Assembly: GCA_026386795.1 (NCBI GenBank)
Contig: JAPLMU010000059.1
Span: 37,003-79,668, forward strand
DNA: 42,666 bases
Source: Planctomycetota bacterium
Lineage (GTDB): Bacteria; Planctomycetota; Phycisphaerae; Phycisphaerales; SM1A02
Reading direction: 5' to 3'
Of this stretch, positions 1 through 9,239 are shown piece by piece. Below the pieces are notes generated by a model that did not search any database, was not told where the DNA came from, and was given only the letters and a program-made list of their open reading frames with translations. A program made the translations under genes and the position numbers. Within the stretch, counting starts at the first letter, position 1, and the number at the start of each line of letters is the position of its first letter.

Positions 1-114
1 GAACGTGCCGTTGCGCAGAAGCTTCTGACCACCGTCAGCGCCATCAAGAGCGGAGCGGATAAGGCTGCACCGATCCGCGCTGCTGCAGGCGCGATTCGTA
101 GCGAGGCTCCGTGA
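1..114 (+). CDS. C-terminal tail of an unidentified protein (partial)
   Basis: The first frame is open from the window edge to a TGA at 112-114 and encodes 37 residues, rich in alanine and lysine, ending in IRSEAP. No domain can be recognised in so short a piece. Its stop overlaps the GTG start of the next gene in a GTGA arrangement. This suggests that the two are co-transcribed and translationally coupled. The coding call rests on the open frame and this overlap; the function is unknown. Confidence 0.6.
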   Translation, partial: ERAVAQKLLTTVSAIKSGADKAAPIRAAAGAIRSEAP

Positions 115-1118
115 GTCAATTGGCTGGGCCGGTTCGCAAGTGGATCCGTCGCGCAGTCGTAACCGCGGCGAGCGTTTCTGTGGTGGTGCTGGCAGTTGCC
201 GCCTACGGGTGGTGGATCGATCCGCGTGTCATTGTCATTCCGTTGCGCCAAGTTGCACTTATGCGGCTTGGTATTGCATCACGCGATATCACCGTCGGTG
301 GTCATCAGTGGTCATACTTGGAAGCTGGGCCGGCGGATGGTCCCGTTCTCTTGTTTCTGCATGGATTCGGTGCGAGTAAAGAGGCGATGATGTCGCTCGC
401 CGCAGTGTTTGCTGCGCACGGTTGGCACACCATTGCTCCGGACATGCCTGGATTCGGCGATCACGCGTTCCATACAGGCGAAGTGCACGACGGTGAGTTC
501 TACGCCCGCTCAGTTGCATCGTTCATGATGGCATTGAAAGTTCCGCACGCAACGGTCGTCGGTACATCGATGGGCGCTGCGGTTGCGTGCGAGATGGCGA
601 TCGAATCTCCGGAACGTGTCGACGGTTTGATCATGCTCTCGCCTGCAGGTGTGAAGGCGCCGGTTGTCAATGACTTCATGCGCCGCGTTGCTGACGGTGC
701 CAACCCATTGGACATTGCCAGCGTCGAGGACTTCGATCGCGTGATGACTTCCGTCTTTGCGCGGCCACCATCAGTTCCAGCTCCGTTTCGACGCTGGATC
801 GTGGAGACGGCAATTGCACATCGGCCACAGACGCTACTGATTGTGGAGGCCATCAAGCCGTTCCTGAGCAATGGATTGCGCGGGCGGATGGGCGCGGTTG
901 GAGCGCCCACCTTGGTGGTGTACGGAACTGCAGACGCAGTCACCGATCCGTCCATGTTGAGCGTCTTTGCATCGGAAATGCCAAACGCCCGCACTGCGCT
1001 GCTCCCCGGAGCAGGTCACGTCGTATTTAGCGATGACTTCGTTGGCACGGTGCGTGCCATGTGCGAATTCATGGAGTGGGCTGGCTTCGAGCGCGCCTCA
1101 GTCGCCTTGCACAGATGA
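111..1118 (+). CDS. membrane-anchored alpha/beta hydrolase
   Basis: This 335-residue protein starts with GTG overlapping the stop of the preceding gene. A single hydrophobic segment lies at about residues 15-36, followed by an alpha/beta-hydrolase fold. The HGFG oxyanion-hole motif is at residues 84-87 and the nucleophile elbow GTSMG puts the catalytic serine at S153. D275 (in YGTAD) and H303 (in GAGH) complete a plausible triad. Family members hydrolyse esters, lactones, epoxides or C-C bonds, so the substrate cannot be named. The N-terminal anchor suggests that the catalytic domain faces the periplasm. The last 21 bases overlap the 3' end of the convergent SYLF gene. Confidence 0.85.
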   Translation: MSQLAGPVRKWIRRAVVTAASVSVVVLAVAAYGWWIDPRVIVIPLRQVALMRLGIASRDITVGGHQWSYLEAGPADGPVLLFLHGFGASKEAMMSLAAVFAAHGWHTIAPDMPGFGDHAFHTGEVHDGEFYARSVASFMMALKVPHATVVGTSMGAAVACEMAIESPERVDGLIMLSPAGVKAPVVNDFMRRVADGANPLDIASVEDFDRVMTSVFARPPSVPAPFRRWIVETAIAHRPQTLLIVEAIKPFLSNGLRGRMGAVGAPTLVVYGTADAVTDPSMLSVFASEMPNARTALLPGAGHVVFSDDFVGTVRAMCEFMEWAGFERASVALHR

Positions 1119-1853
1119 CGCCTTGGACTTGCCGGCAGTTTCCGCTTCCGCAGGCGTTGCCTCGGTGCGCATGCGCTGCTTTGGTCCAATTTCAACTGGT
1201 GTTGTGATTCGATCAATACGCGTAGCGAGCGCTGAATGCCCCACTGGTGCCGTTGCTTTTCCGTCCAGAATGTCCCACTCGGTGATGTCGGCGCCGTACG
1301 CGGCAACATTTGCTTCGTGATCCATCTTGAATCCAATGCTGCCGAGAGCGCATGTTCCGTAGACACCGCCGGCGACAGCCCAGACGCGCACTTGGTCGTG
1401 CTTCTGCACTGGATCGCTCGTGCGACTATACGAATCGCCGAATGTGCCCTGAGCCTGTGCTAGGAAGTAGCTGCCGTCGGCAACGAATTGATCGAGGGCG
1501 GCGTCATTTGAAAATACGATGACAACACTGCGACCTTCACCGCCGATGGTCAGACCGACACCGAAGCCTTCGACCTTGATTGCGCATGGTGCTGACCACC
1601 CAGTAGCGGTGCGTCGGAGCAAGAGGCCATCACCCCCGGCGCCGCTGATCACCAGGCCAGCTTGGGTCTCGTCAACAATGGCGATACCGCGGGCGCCGCG
1701 GAAGATCTCAGAGTCAACGGGGTTTGGCGACGACTGCACGCGGGAGAGCGTTCCGATCGAGTCAGTGATCCGCGACTGCATGGTGGGTGCGTCGCAGCCA
1801 CAGAGCAGGGTGGCGATGACAGTTCCGATGACGAAGCGCGAGTCCGTGCGCAT
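1098..1853 (-). CDS. SYLF (Ysc84-type) lipid-binding domain lipoprotein
   Basis: The 251-residue product begins with a lipoprotein signal whose lipobox is LCGC, with C20 as the lipidated residue. The body matches the SYLF/Ysc84 domain: GARGIAIV, then GLVISGAGGDGLLL, WSAP and a glycine-rich VGLTIGG stretch followed by VVIVFS. The family binds phosphoinositides or other membrane lipids in eukaryotes, and bacterial members are exported proteins of poorly known role. The tail after about residue 205 is low-complexity and charged. A strong ribosome site (AGGAG, 7 bases before ATG) supports the start. It lies upstream of no same-strand gene in the window, and its 3' end overlaps the hydrolase gene on the other strand. 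Confidence 0.85.
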   Translation of the reverse strand: MRTDSRFVIGTVIATLLCGCDAPTMQSRITDSIGTLSRVQSSPNPVDSEIFRGARGIAIVDETQAGLVISGAGGDGLLLRRTATGWSAPCAIKVEGFGVGLTIGGEGRSVVIVFSNDAALDQFVADGSYFLAQAQGTFGDSYSRTSDPVQKHDQVRVWAVAGGVYGTCALGSIGFKMDHEANVAAYGADITEWDILDGKATAPVGHSALATRIDRITTPVEIGPKQRMRTEATPAEAETAGKSKASSVQGD

Positions 1854-1952
1854 AGCAATCTCCTAAAGGTTGGTGGTTGTTTGGATATCGGCAGAATGTG
1901 GAAGAACGCTTGAGTGAACGCGCAGGTCTGGTCGGTTACCTTCTGCCTGCCG

Positions 1953-2819
1953 TCACTTGCTGCCGTTCTTGCTCCCCGATTTCCCATCGCCGTCCTTCTT
2001 GCCCCCGCCGAAGGCGTCCCCAATGCCGTGCAGCAACCCCTCGACGGCACTGCCGCCCTTGGATGCCGCTTCGCCAATCATGTTGACCGCCGACGCCCCA
2101 ATCCGTCCGCCGGACCGAACCGCCCCGTTGATGGGGTCGCGCAGCACCGCCGGCAGGTTGTTGCCGGATTCAGCCACGACGGCCACCATGACGGCTTCGA
2201 AGACTTGTCCGACCAATTGGTCCGCAAGGCCTGAGCCGGCCGTCTTTCCATCGATGTTCTTCGCTTCAACGTGCTTGAGATGAACCGCTACGGGGATGTC
2301 GCCGACGATCTTTGAACGCTCGGTGTAGTAGACGTTGACGTCTTCAAGTACCAGCAACTGGATCAGGAGGTCCATTCCAGGTGCGGACTTTGGTTCAGTT
2401 GGTTTCGCGCTCGGACCATCTGATTTAGAAAGATTGGCCACTACATCCGCAACATTGTTCTTATCGCCATCGCGGATGAACCAAATCGACACCGTACTGA
2501 GTTCCACGCTTTCCACGATGAGTTTCTGACTAGTGCTTTCGCCGGAGACGCGTACCGCGATATGACCCGCGTTCAATAGAAGTGGTGTTCCCCAACCTGT
2601 GGGGTTGGCAACACGCAGGCCGTTTACCTCCACGGCCAAGCCAAAGACATCAATGTGTACGGAATCGATCTCTACTTCCACGCCGAGCAATCGCGTGGCA
2701 ACACTGCGCCCGACCGACGCGGCAATCATGTCCCGCGCGAACCATGCGATTACAAGGAATGACAGGAACGAAGCCGCAATGATGATCGCGAGTCGTCGAA
2801 AGCGATGTGGGGTAGCCAT
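1953..2819 (-). CDS. AsmA-like / DUF748-like inner-membrane-anchored protein
   Basis: The 288-residue protein has one N-terminal membrane helix (about residues 9-27). The next segment is typical of the AsmA/DUF748 superfamily: GVEVEIDSV, a NGLRVANP strand pair and repeated beta-strand phrases such as LIVESVELSTVSIWF. AsmA-like proteins span or face the periplasm and several help move phospholipid to the outer membrane. This one is short for the family and resembles only the N-terminal repeat module. Its C-terminus is a glycine/lysine/serine-rich tail (about 260-288) of low complexity. It lies 50 bases downstream of the histidine kinase gene on the same strand, so the two may share a transcript. 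No clear ribosome site was seen. Confidence 0.7.
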   Translation of the reverse strand: MATPHRFRRLAIIIAASFLSFLVIAWFARDMIAASVGRSVATRLLGVEVEIDSVHIDVFGLAVEVNGLRVANPTGWGTPLLLNAGHIAVRVSGESTSQKLIVESVELSTVSIWFIRDGDKNNVADVVANLSKSDGPSAKPTEPKSAPGMDLLIQLLVLEDVNVYYTERSKIVGDIPVAVHLKHVEAKNIDGKTAGSGLADQLVGQVFEAVMVAVVAESGNNLPAVLRDPINGAVRSGGRIGASAVNMIGEAASKGGSAVEGLLHGIGDAFGGGKKDGDGKSGSKNGSK

Positions 2820-2869
2820 GCATGACAGGCTAGTGACTCCGTTGCTTGGCGGTCAACTGAGAGAGCGCA

Positions 2870-5251
2870 TTAATTAGCAGCCGCCTGTGGAGCGGACTGA
2901 TCCGGGAATCGGGTGGAATCGCTCACTGCGCCGTCCGGACGACGCAACACCGTGCATTCGGTTGCCCCCGGGGCAATCGCGTGACGAATTGCGGCTAGGA
3001 GTGCCCGCGAATCAACGGGTTTGCACAGGTAATCATGGCAGCCAGACTCCAGGCACTTCTCGCGGTCACCCGGCATTGCATGCGCGGTCAGTGCGATGAT
3101 TGGCGTGTGTTCCCCGGCGGCAGTGAGGCGGCGAACGGCCTCGTAGCCGTCCATGACTGGCATCTGCATGTCCATCAGAATGACATCATGCCGATTGAGG
3201 CGTGTCGAATCCTGCACGCACTCGACAGCCTTTGCGCCATTGTCGACGATGTCTACGTGCGCGCCAGCGCGTTCAAGGTGGAAGCGAATGAGTCGTTGAT
3301 TGTCGATGCCATCTTCAGCGAGAAGTACTCGTACGCCGGACAGTGGCTGCCGTACCGCTGATGGAAGACGCAGTACGCCGCTCCCTTCCTTCGATTCCGT
3401 GGCGCGAAGGCGAGCCGCTGGAACTCCCGCAAGATCTCCGGTATCAATGCTGAACGAGAATGTTGTTCCGCTGCCGGGTGCGCTGCGCGCTGAGATCGTG
3501 CCGCCCATGATGTCGATGCAACGCCGGGTGATGGCAAGACCAAGTCCAGTGCCGCCATAGCGTCTGGTGGTTGAACTGTCGGCCTGGACGAACGGCTGGT
3601 AGAGCCGAGAGAGCTGCTCGGGAGTCATGCCGATACCGGTGTCGGCGATCTCGAAGACGAGTTTGTCCTGCGCGTCGTCAAGGCGGCGCATGGTGAGAGT
3701 GACGGCACCTTGATCTGTGAATTTCACGGCATTTCCAAGCAGATTGATGAGCACTTGGCGCAGGCGTGTTGGATCCGTGCTGATGGACTCCGGCACATCA
3801 CCATCCATGACAAGGCGGAGTGCAAGACCCTTCTGGCGTGCGCGGTCGTCCATGAGACGAAGCGCGTCCTGCACAAGGTCAAGCGTGCGCACCCGTTGGC
3901 GATCCATGCGCATCTGTCCGGCTTCGATCTTGGAAAGATCAAGAACGTCGTTGATGAGAGAAAGCAGATGACGAGCATTTCGACGGATTGTTTCCACAGC
4001 TTCATCGCGTGATGGCGCATTTGGTTGTCCGTCGCCGTGATCAGCAAGCAGATCGACAAAGCCAATGATTGCAGTCATTGGGGTGCGAATTTCATGACTC
4101 ATGTTTGCCAGAAATTCTGTCTTTGAGCGACTGGCGGCATCCGCATCGTTACGGGCGGTCACCAGTGCCAAGCTCGCTTTGCGCTGGCTGCGGGCTTGGA
4201 CCAAGAGCACGCCCGAAAGTCCTGCAAGCCCAACGATCATGGCGGAGGTTGCCGCGGTCACCAGTTGCCCGTGTCCAATTTCTGCGGCAATCAACTGCGG
4301 CTGCGCTACCCCGATGACGAACACGTCTCCGCCCTTGACAGTATGCAGACCTCGGAGTGGATAGGCGCACGCCATCTTTCCGGATGTTGCAACGGTAGAG
4401 CATTGCGCATCGGATTCGTCAAGCGAACCAACCAATCCTGCAAGCGCAGTGTCGGTGATGGCCATGCCAACTTCTCCACGGTGCACATGTTCATCCAAGG
4501 CATGACCTTGGCGGTCAACCATCAGTAAGTCAATACCTGGTGATTCTTCGCTCTCAATCAAAGATTGAATGCGTTCGAATCGCATGCGGCTGGTTACGAG
4601 TCCAACACAGCGGCCAGTGCCTTCGTCGATGACTCGTGCGCTGCAGGCAACGGATAGTCCGGTGGAGTCCCACAAAATTCTGGTGAAATCGCACGATGTT
4701 TGAAATTCCAGAATGGGCAGGAGGGAGTCCGAATGGAGGCAGGCACTCACCACCGGACGCTGCGAAATGTCCTGATTCATCAGCAATTCAATGCGGGCTG
4801 CTGGAAATGGAGTTCCGTGCGTGTCGACGGAATTCACTGCTATTAATCGACCATTTATGTCTACAAATGCCAGCGCATCCACATCCCCCGTCCTGCGAAT
4901 TTCTTCGTTCGCAATCTGTCGGAGGAGAGCCGTGTCACTACGGAGCATGGCAGCAACAACGCCAGAGCGATGCGTCAACTGTTCGGTGTGTTGAATGATC
5001 GGCGCGACCGCATTCGTCAGTTGATCGCGCGTCTCGCGTGTCGCGTCTCGCAGAAGCAGGGCGGTCTGTGGAGCATCGGTGGTATCCGTGTTCGTCGCGG
5101 CATGAGCAGGCCGCAGTTCAACGCCGATTGCCTCTGGAGTCGTGTCAAGGCGAAGATCACGGACGACCATCACAAGACCGGAAACTACTAACAGCCCGGC
5201 GATGCCTCCGAACACAACGGGTCGCAAGCGATGACGAATAGCGGTTCCCAT
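2870..5251 (-). CDS. membrane hybrid sensor histidine kinase with receiver domain
   Basis: This 793-residue sensor kinase is read from the ATG at 5251. A GGAGG box sits just upstream, whereas the 13 residues further upstream look non-coding. Order: membrane helix (about 10-28), a roughly 300-residue extracytoplasmic sensor of Cache/double-Cache size, a second helix (about 333-355), HisKA with SHEIRTPM (phospho-acceptor H386), HATPase with NLLGNAVKF, DTGIGM and GGTGLGL, and a C-terminal receiver domain (phospho-acceptor D694 in LMDMQMP; conserved lysine in the KP pair). No DNA-binding output is present. A downstream phosphotransfer protein is expected but none is encoded here, so it is an orphan hybrid kinase. 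The ligand is unknown. Confidence 0.92.
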   Translation of the reverse strand: MGTAIRHRLRPVVFGGIAGLLVVSGLVMVVRDLRLDTTPEAIGVELRPAHAATNTDTTDAPQTALLLRDATRETRDQLTNAVAPIIQHTEQLTHRSGVVAAMLRSDTALLRQIANEEIRRTGDVDALAFVDINGRLIAVNSVDTHGTPFPAARIELLMNQDISQRPVVSACLHSDSLLPILEFQTSCDFTRILWDSTGLSVACSARVIDEGTGRCVGLVTSRMRFERIQSLIESEESPGIDLLMVDRQGHALDEHVHRGEVGMAITDTALAGLVGSLDESDAQCSTVATSGKMACAYPLRGLHTVKGGDVFVIGVAQPQLIAAEIGHGQLVTAATSAMIVGLAGLSGVLLVQARSQRKASLALVTARNDADAASRSKTEFLANMSHEIRTPMTAIIGFVDLLADHGDGQPNAPSRDEAVETIRRNARHLLSLINDVLDLSKIEAGQMRMDRQRVRTLDLVQDALRLMDDRARQKGLALRLVMDGDVPESISTDPTRLRQVLINLLGNAVKFTDQGAVTLTMRRLDDAQDKLVFEIADTGIGMTPEQLSRLYQPFVQADSSTTRRYGGTGLGLAITRRCIDIMGGTISARSAPGSGTTFSFSIDTGDLAGVPAARLRATESKEGSGVLRLPSAVRQPLSGVRVLLAEDGIDNQRLIRFHLERAGAHVDIVDNGAKAVECVQDSTRLNRHDVILMDMQMPVMDGYEAVRRLTAAGEHTPIIALTAHAMPGDREKCLESGCHDYLCKPVDSRALLAAIRHAIAPGATECTVLRRPDGAVSDSTRFPDQSAPQAAAN

Positions 5252-5471
5252 GTGCCCTCCAGTCTGCTGGGCACCTTTCTCGCAACGCACGTTGTCGGCG
5301 AACCCAGCATGTCTTCAGCGAACACCATCGGGAATGGCGAGGGGTGAGTCAAGGAGGTTCGCCGCCTTCCCACGATTTAAGGGAGATTTGCCTCAAATGT
5401 TCGGCGTCATGCCGTCGAAATATCCAATGACGTCCGGGAAGCATCCGCTTCGGGGTGGTGTATGCGGGCGA

Positions 5472-6620
5472 TTACTCCGCGCCACCACGCAACGGGCGCC
5501 TCGGGGCGCCAAGGGTGCTCGGCTCGAGCGTTGTTGGCTCAGAATTGGCCGCCGGCGCAGGCGCGCGCATCCGACGCAACGTGTCTGCCTTCCAAGCGGG
5601 CATCTTGAACTCCCATCCATCACACGCCTCGGAGAGTGCCGCCCAGTCAGGGACGAACGGGTCGCCATCATGCTTGGCAGGCGCTGGAACAGGCGCGCCG
5701 GGCCGTGGCAGCACGCTGATCGTGAACCATGTTCCATCTGCCTCGGCATGCCCGTTGAGCGTGATGAGGGCGGAGCGCGTGTCAAAGCTTGGTGACCATT
5801 GTGGCTCCGGCGCTGCATCGGTTCGCGCGCGACGAACACCGTCGATTTCCAGTCGCTCCAAGAATGACGGAAGCCCGGTCTTTGCAGAATCAACTTGCTC
5901 AACGCTCCAATGTTCGCGTTCAGGCTCGATGACGGTGATGCCCCAAGGCATGCTTGGCATCCCGGGTTGCCTGCCGGGATCATTGGCGCTCGGCGTGGCC
6001 GTGAGTCCCTCGATTGACGCAGAGAGTGTCTCGCCGCTTGGGAGTGAGAGCAGCGTGCGGTCAATCCATGCGAGCGCGTCGCTTGGAACTTGCACACGCC
6101 CGAGCGTGCGCCATGTTTGATCTTGCTCTGGGAGCCGCGCGAAGACCGCATCCGGCGCAAACCGTTCATCGCCAAGGATCACGTCCGCGACTGGTGGAGC
6201 GCCAGGAGTCACTGATAGAAAGCGCACTCGTCGGGCTTTGCCAGATTCATCTGGCCACGCGAGACCAAGCTCGCCGTGTCGCTCCTTCTTGGCAGTCATG
6301 CGATCATCAATCGTCAAGCCGCCGACACTCACGAGGAGCGCGCGCACTAACTCTGTCCGCGCTGGATAGCCGTCGCTTGTGGCGACGATCCATCGATCAC
6401 CTGCTTGTCGTTCGATGCGCACGGTTGCGTTGCCGCGCAGCAATTCAATCGCGCTGATTTCAGCAGCTCGGGATTCGAGCCCCGCAACGAACGCGGAGCC
6501 ACGGGCTCTCTCTGGCGTCATGTCGCGACTGCGGGCCATGAGGAAGGCAGCACCCACGAGCGCCGCCGCGCCGATGGCGATTCCGATGGAAACATTTCGC
6601 TTCATCATTCCGGTGCTCAC
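5472..6620 (-). CDS. DUF4340 domain protein of a Gld-type ABC operon
   Basis: The 382-residue product is read from a GTG at 6620 that overlaps the stop of the upstream GldG-like gene as GTGA, with GGAGG seven bases upstream. An N-terminal membrane helix (about residues 9-24) precedes a periplasmic part resembling DUF4340: RIERQAGDRWIV, an RTELVRALLVSVGGL helix and a DVILGD strand. DUF4340 genes are commonly found immediately after GldA/GldF/GldG-type ABC genes, as here. The molecular role is unknown; an accessory subunit facing the periplasm is the usual inference. It is the last gene of the operon. No clear terminator was found in the 220 bases that follow. Confidence 0.8.
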   Translation of the reverse strand: MSTGMMKRNVSIGIAIGAAALVGAAFLMARSRDMTPERARGSAFVAGLESRAAEISAIELLRGNATVRIERQAGDRWIVATSDGYPARTELVRALLVSVGGLTIDDRMTAKKERHGELGLAWPDESGKARRVRFLSVTPGAPPVADVILGDERFAPDAVFARLPEQDQTWRTLGRVQVPSDALAWIDRTLLSLPSGETLSASIEGLTATPSANDPGRQPGMPSMPWGITVIEPEREHWSVEQVDSAKTGLPSFLERLEIDGVRRARTDAAPEPQWSPSFDTRSALITLNGHAEADGTWFTISVLPRPGAPVPAPAKHDGDPFVPDWAALSEACDGWEFKMPAWKADTLRRMRAPAPAANSEPTTLEPSTLGAPRRPLRGGAE

Positions 6621-8491
6621 TGGACTGCCTCCCGACGGCTCGTTCGCCCGCGCACCATGTACCACGCGAGCGCCAAGACGGCCACCACAAGCGGCCAAAT
6701 CACGGAATTCAGCACAAGTATTCGGGTTCCGAGCAATTCAACATCGCGACGCAAATCATGTTGCACCTGCCGAAGTTCTTTACGCGCGGCGGTCATGCGG
6801 GTCTGCAGCTCCTGAATGTGTTGCGCCTGTTCCGGCGTCAAGACAATCTGCTGAACACCTTCAGCGGTGCGCTCCCGCTGCAACTCGCCGATCTGCAACT
6901 CGGTGCGCTGAATCTCTTCCTGCAGTTCCTTCTCGCGTGCAATGAACTTCGTCTCTGCATCCTTACGCATGTCTTCAACCATCGTGAATGGTCGCCGAAA
7001 TTGCCCACGCGCTCGGATATCTGCAAGCGCAGGGTTGCCGGCTGCTAACTCAACGGCATTGAGAATCATCGGGCCGTTGTCTGCAATCGCACGCTTGCCA
7101 GCGTTGACGCCAGAACTGCGGTCATCGGTGACCCACGTGTCATCAGAAAGCACGTCGGCATCAGCAATGAGCAGAATGTTGGCTTTGCCCTTTGCGACAG
7201 TACCGTCTGCGCCCGGGAAAGCGGAAACAATCTCGCCAGTGATGCGCGCCGCCAAGACCTTTGGCGTTCCATCCGACTTGAAGTCCTTGAGCAGTTGTTC
7301 AGGGTCTCCAAAGAACCCAAGCTTGAGTGCCTGAATCATCTGTGATTTTTCGCTGGTGCGAACGAGTGGCTCCACTTTCGACAGGCTGCCGGGCACTTGG
7401 ACAATTGCGCCGGCACTCATGAAGTTCAGCGCTTGTAGCCCACCAACAAGCGGGTCGTTGGCAGTGAACGTCTCGCGCGTCATGGAGAGCCATGCCGGGT
7501 AATCGAGTTCACGCATGCCGCCATTCTTCGAAGGAGCACGAATTCGAGTGGCGTGGGTGATATCTCCAACCACCATGTCCTTGGCAATATCCACGCCCCA
7601 TGCATTGAGTAGTGGGCCCATGTCATAGGTGGTGCCGCCGCGTTTCGCACCCATGGCGCTTGCATCGGGTCCAGAATCAGTCTCCGCGTATGGATCAGCG
7701 AGTACAAACAGCGGCTTGCCGGCAATCGCCCAGGCATCAATCGCACGCAGCATGCTTTCCGAAAATTTGCGCGGCTGCACAATCATGAGTGCAGCGATGC
7801 CATCGGGAAGTTTGTCAGCGGTCGCTTCGATCGGCACGAGATCAGCTTGTTCGCCGAGTTGTTGGATCACTACCGGCGGACCCTTTTGCATCATCGGGTT
7901 GCGTGGATCTGCGCCGCCATCGAGCGGCATGCTGCTGAGCAGCCCAAGCTTTGGCTTCGTTGGTCTGCCAACTGAGGAGATCGCGCGAAGCAACTGATAC
8001 TCAAGAAGCGGCTCATTCTCCGGCGCGAGATAGGGCAGCGTCTCTTTACGGTCAGTTGGTCCGCGCACCACGATGCCCAGCGTCAGCGTTCGTCCGCTGC
8101 CGTCGACGGCGAGCGCGGGCAAGCCGGCTGCGCGCGCTTCATCTTCTGCCTCGCTGAATGGCTCGGGGTCAATGAAACGAATTTCAAGGTTGCCATTGGA
8201 GCGCTGCCGGAGTTCTTCGAGGTACTCGCGCACCCGCTGTCCATGCGCGCGGATCAGTGGCTGATCCTTGGAGCCTTCCTGCGTCCAGAAATAGTCGATG
8301 CGCACTGGCTCGTCGAGCGTGGCGAGTGTGCTATCGACGCCCTTGCTGGTGCTGTACAGGCGATCTTGCGTCAGGTCGGCGCGTAGGAACGGCACAGTGA
8401 TGTCAATCACAGCGTTGAGTGCCACCACGCCCACAAGTACCGCGGCGATAGTCAAGAGTGCGTTGCGTCGTGTTTCGGTGCGTGCTGCCAT
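6617..8491 (-). CDS. GldG-like ABC-transporter auxiliary protein
   Basis: The 624-residue protein has an N-terminal helix (about 10-32), a large extracytoplasmic domain and a C-terminal helix (about 592-615). The sequence LTQDRLYSTSKGVDSTLATLDEPVRIDYFWT and the following EYLEELRQRSNGNLEIRFIDPE are typical of the GldG/ABC-type auxiliary family (DUF7088 plus the ABC_transp_aux domain). A charged, heptad-like stretch at about 515-585, ending near the last helix, is probably a coiled coil. In Bacteroidetes, GldG works with GldA and GldF in gliding. In other phyla the same trio is widespread in non-gliders, and the substrate is not known. It starts four bases after the permease gene ends. Confidence 0.88.
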   Translation of the reverse strand: MAARTETRRNALLTIAAVLVGVVALNAVIDITVPFLRADLTQDRLYSTSKGVDSTLATLDEPVRIDYFWTQEGSKDQPLIRAHGQRVREYLEELRQRSNGNLEIRFIDPEPFSEAEDEARAAGLPALAVDGSGRTLTLGIVVRGPTDRKETLPYLAPENEPLLEYQLLRAISSVGRPTKPKLGLLSSMPLDGGADPRNPMMQKGPPVVIQQLGEQADLVPIEATADKLPDGIAALMIVQPRKFSESMLRAIDAWAIAGKPLFVLADPYAETDSGPDASAMGAKRGGTTYDMGPLLNAWGVDIAKDMVVGDITHATRIRAPSKNGGMRELDYPAWLSMTRETFTANDPLVGGLQALNFMSAGAIVQVPGSLSKVEPLVRTSEKSQMIQALKLGFFGDPEQLLKDFKSDGTPKVLAARITGEIVSAFPGADGTVAKGKANILLIADADVLSDDTWVTDDRSSGVNAGKRAIADNGPMILNAVELAAGNPALADIRARGQFRRPFTMVEDMRKDAETKFIAREKELQEEIQRTELQIGELQRERTAEGVQQIVLTPEQAQHIQELQTRMTAARKELRQVQHDLRRDVELLGTRILVLNSVIWPLVVAVLALAWYMVRGRTSRREAVQ

Positions 8492-8495
8492 GGTT

Positions 8496-9239
8496 CTATT
8501 CCGCCTTCTTCCATTCGACCACGATGCCGTTTAGGAACAGGAACGCCGCCGTCACTGACACGAAATACAGAACATCGCGGCCGTCGAGAACGCCGCGCAT
8601 CATGCTCTCAAAGTGCGTCATCACGCTCATTGCCGCAATCGCTTCCACCGCTGTGCGTGGCAGCCAGCCACTCACAAAGTCAAGGAGCATGGGGAATCCA
8701 ATCACCATCAGCAAGAAGCAGGCAACGCCACTCAGTACAAACGCAATCACCTGGTTCTTGGTGAACGCCGAGAGAAACGCGCCGATCGCAAGAAATGCGC
8801 CAGCCATGAGTGCGCTGGCGATGTACCCGACAAGAATTGTTCCGTGATCCGGGCTGCCGAGCCACGCGACGGTGATCCATAGTGGTGCGGTGAGCGCGAG
8901 CGCCACGCATGCAAACGCCCATGCGGCAAGGAACTTTCCAAGCACCAAGTCGCGCACGGAGAATGGAAGCGTCAGCAGCAACTCGATAGTTCCAGTGCGC
9001 CGGTCTTCTGCCCAGAGGCGCATGCTGAGCGCGGGTACTAGGAATAGGTCGAGCCACGGCTGCACTTGGAAGAATGGTCGCAGATCAGCCTGACCACGTT
9101 CGTACAGGCCGCCCATTTGAAATGTGAGTACGGCGGACATGAACAGGTAGATCACCAAGAAGATCCCTGCCAAGGGGCTGGTAAAATACGCCGCGAATTC
9201 TCGGCGAAAGATCGTTGCGATGCGTGCAGTGGAATTCAT
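8496..9239 (-). CDS. ABC-2 type permease (GldF-like)
   Basis: The 247-residue membrane protein has about six hydrophobic segments. The motif LSMRLWAEDRRTGTIELLLTLPFSVRDLVLGKFLAAW is the hallmark of GldF/NosY-type ABC-2 permeases, including the cytosolic ERRTGT-like coupling element. It overlaps the ATPase gene by four bases (ATGA) and is followed by the GldG-like gene. It should therefore form the membrane half of the same exporter. The size is normal for the family. The transported substrate cannot be deduced from the sequence. Confidence 0.9.
   Translation of the reverse strand: MNSTARIATIFRREFAAYFTSPLAGIFLVIYLFMSAVLTFQMGGLYERGQADLRPFFQVQPWLDLFLVPALSMRLWAEDRRTGTIELLLTLPFSVRDLVLGKFLAAWAFACVALALTAPLWITVAWLGSPDHGTILVGYIASALMAGAFLAIGAFLSAFTKNQVIAFVLSGVACFLLMVIGFPMLLDFVSGWLPRTAVEAIAAMSVMTHFESMMRGVLDGRDVLYFVSVTAAFLFLNGIVVEWKKAE

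Noticed and set aside
5393-6175. 260-codon minus-strand frame overlapping the DUF4340 gene
   Set aside because: Arg/Ser/Pro-rich composition and no domain; the DUF4340 frame has signal helix, RBS and operon context.
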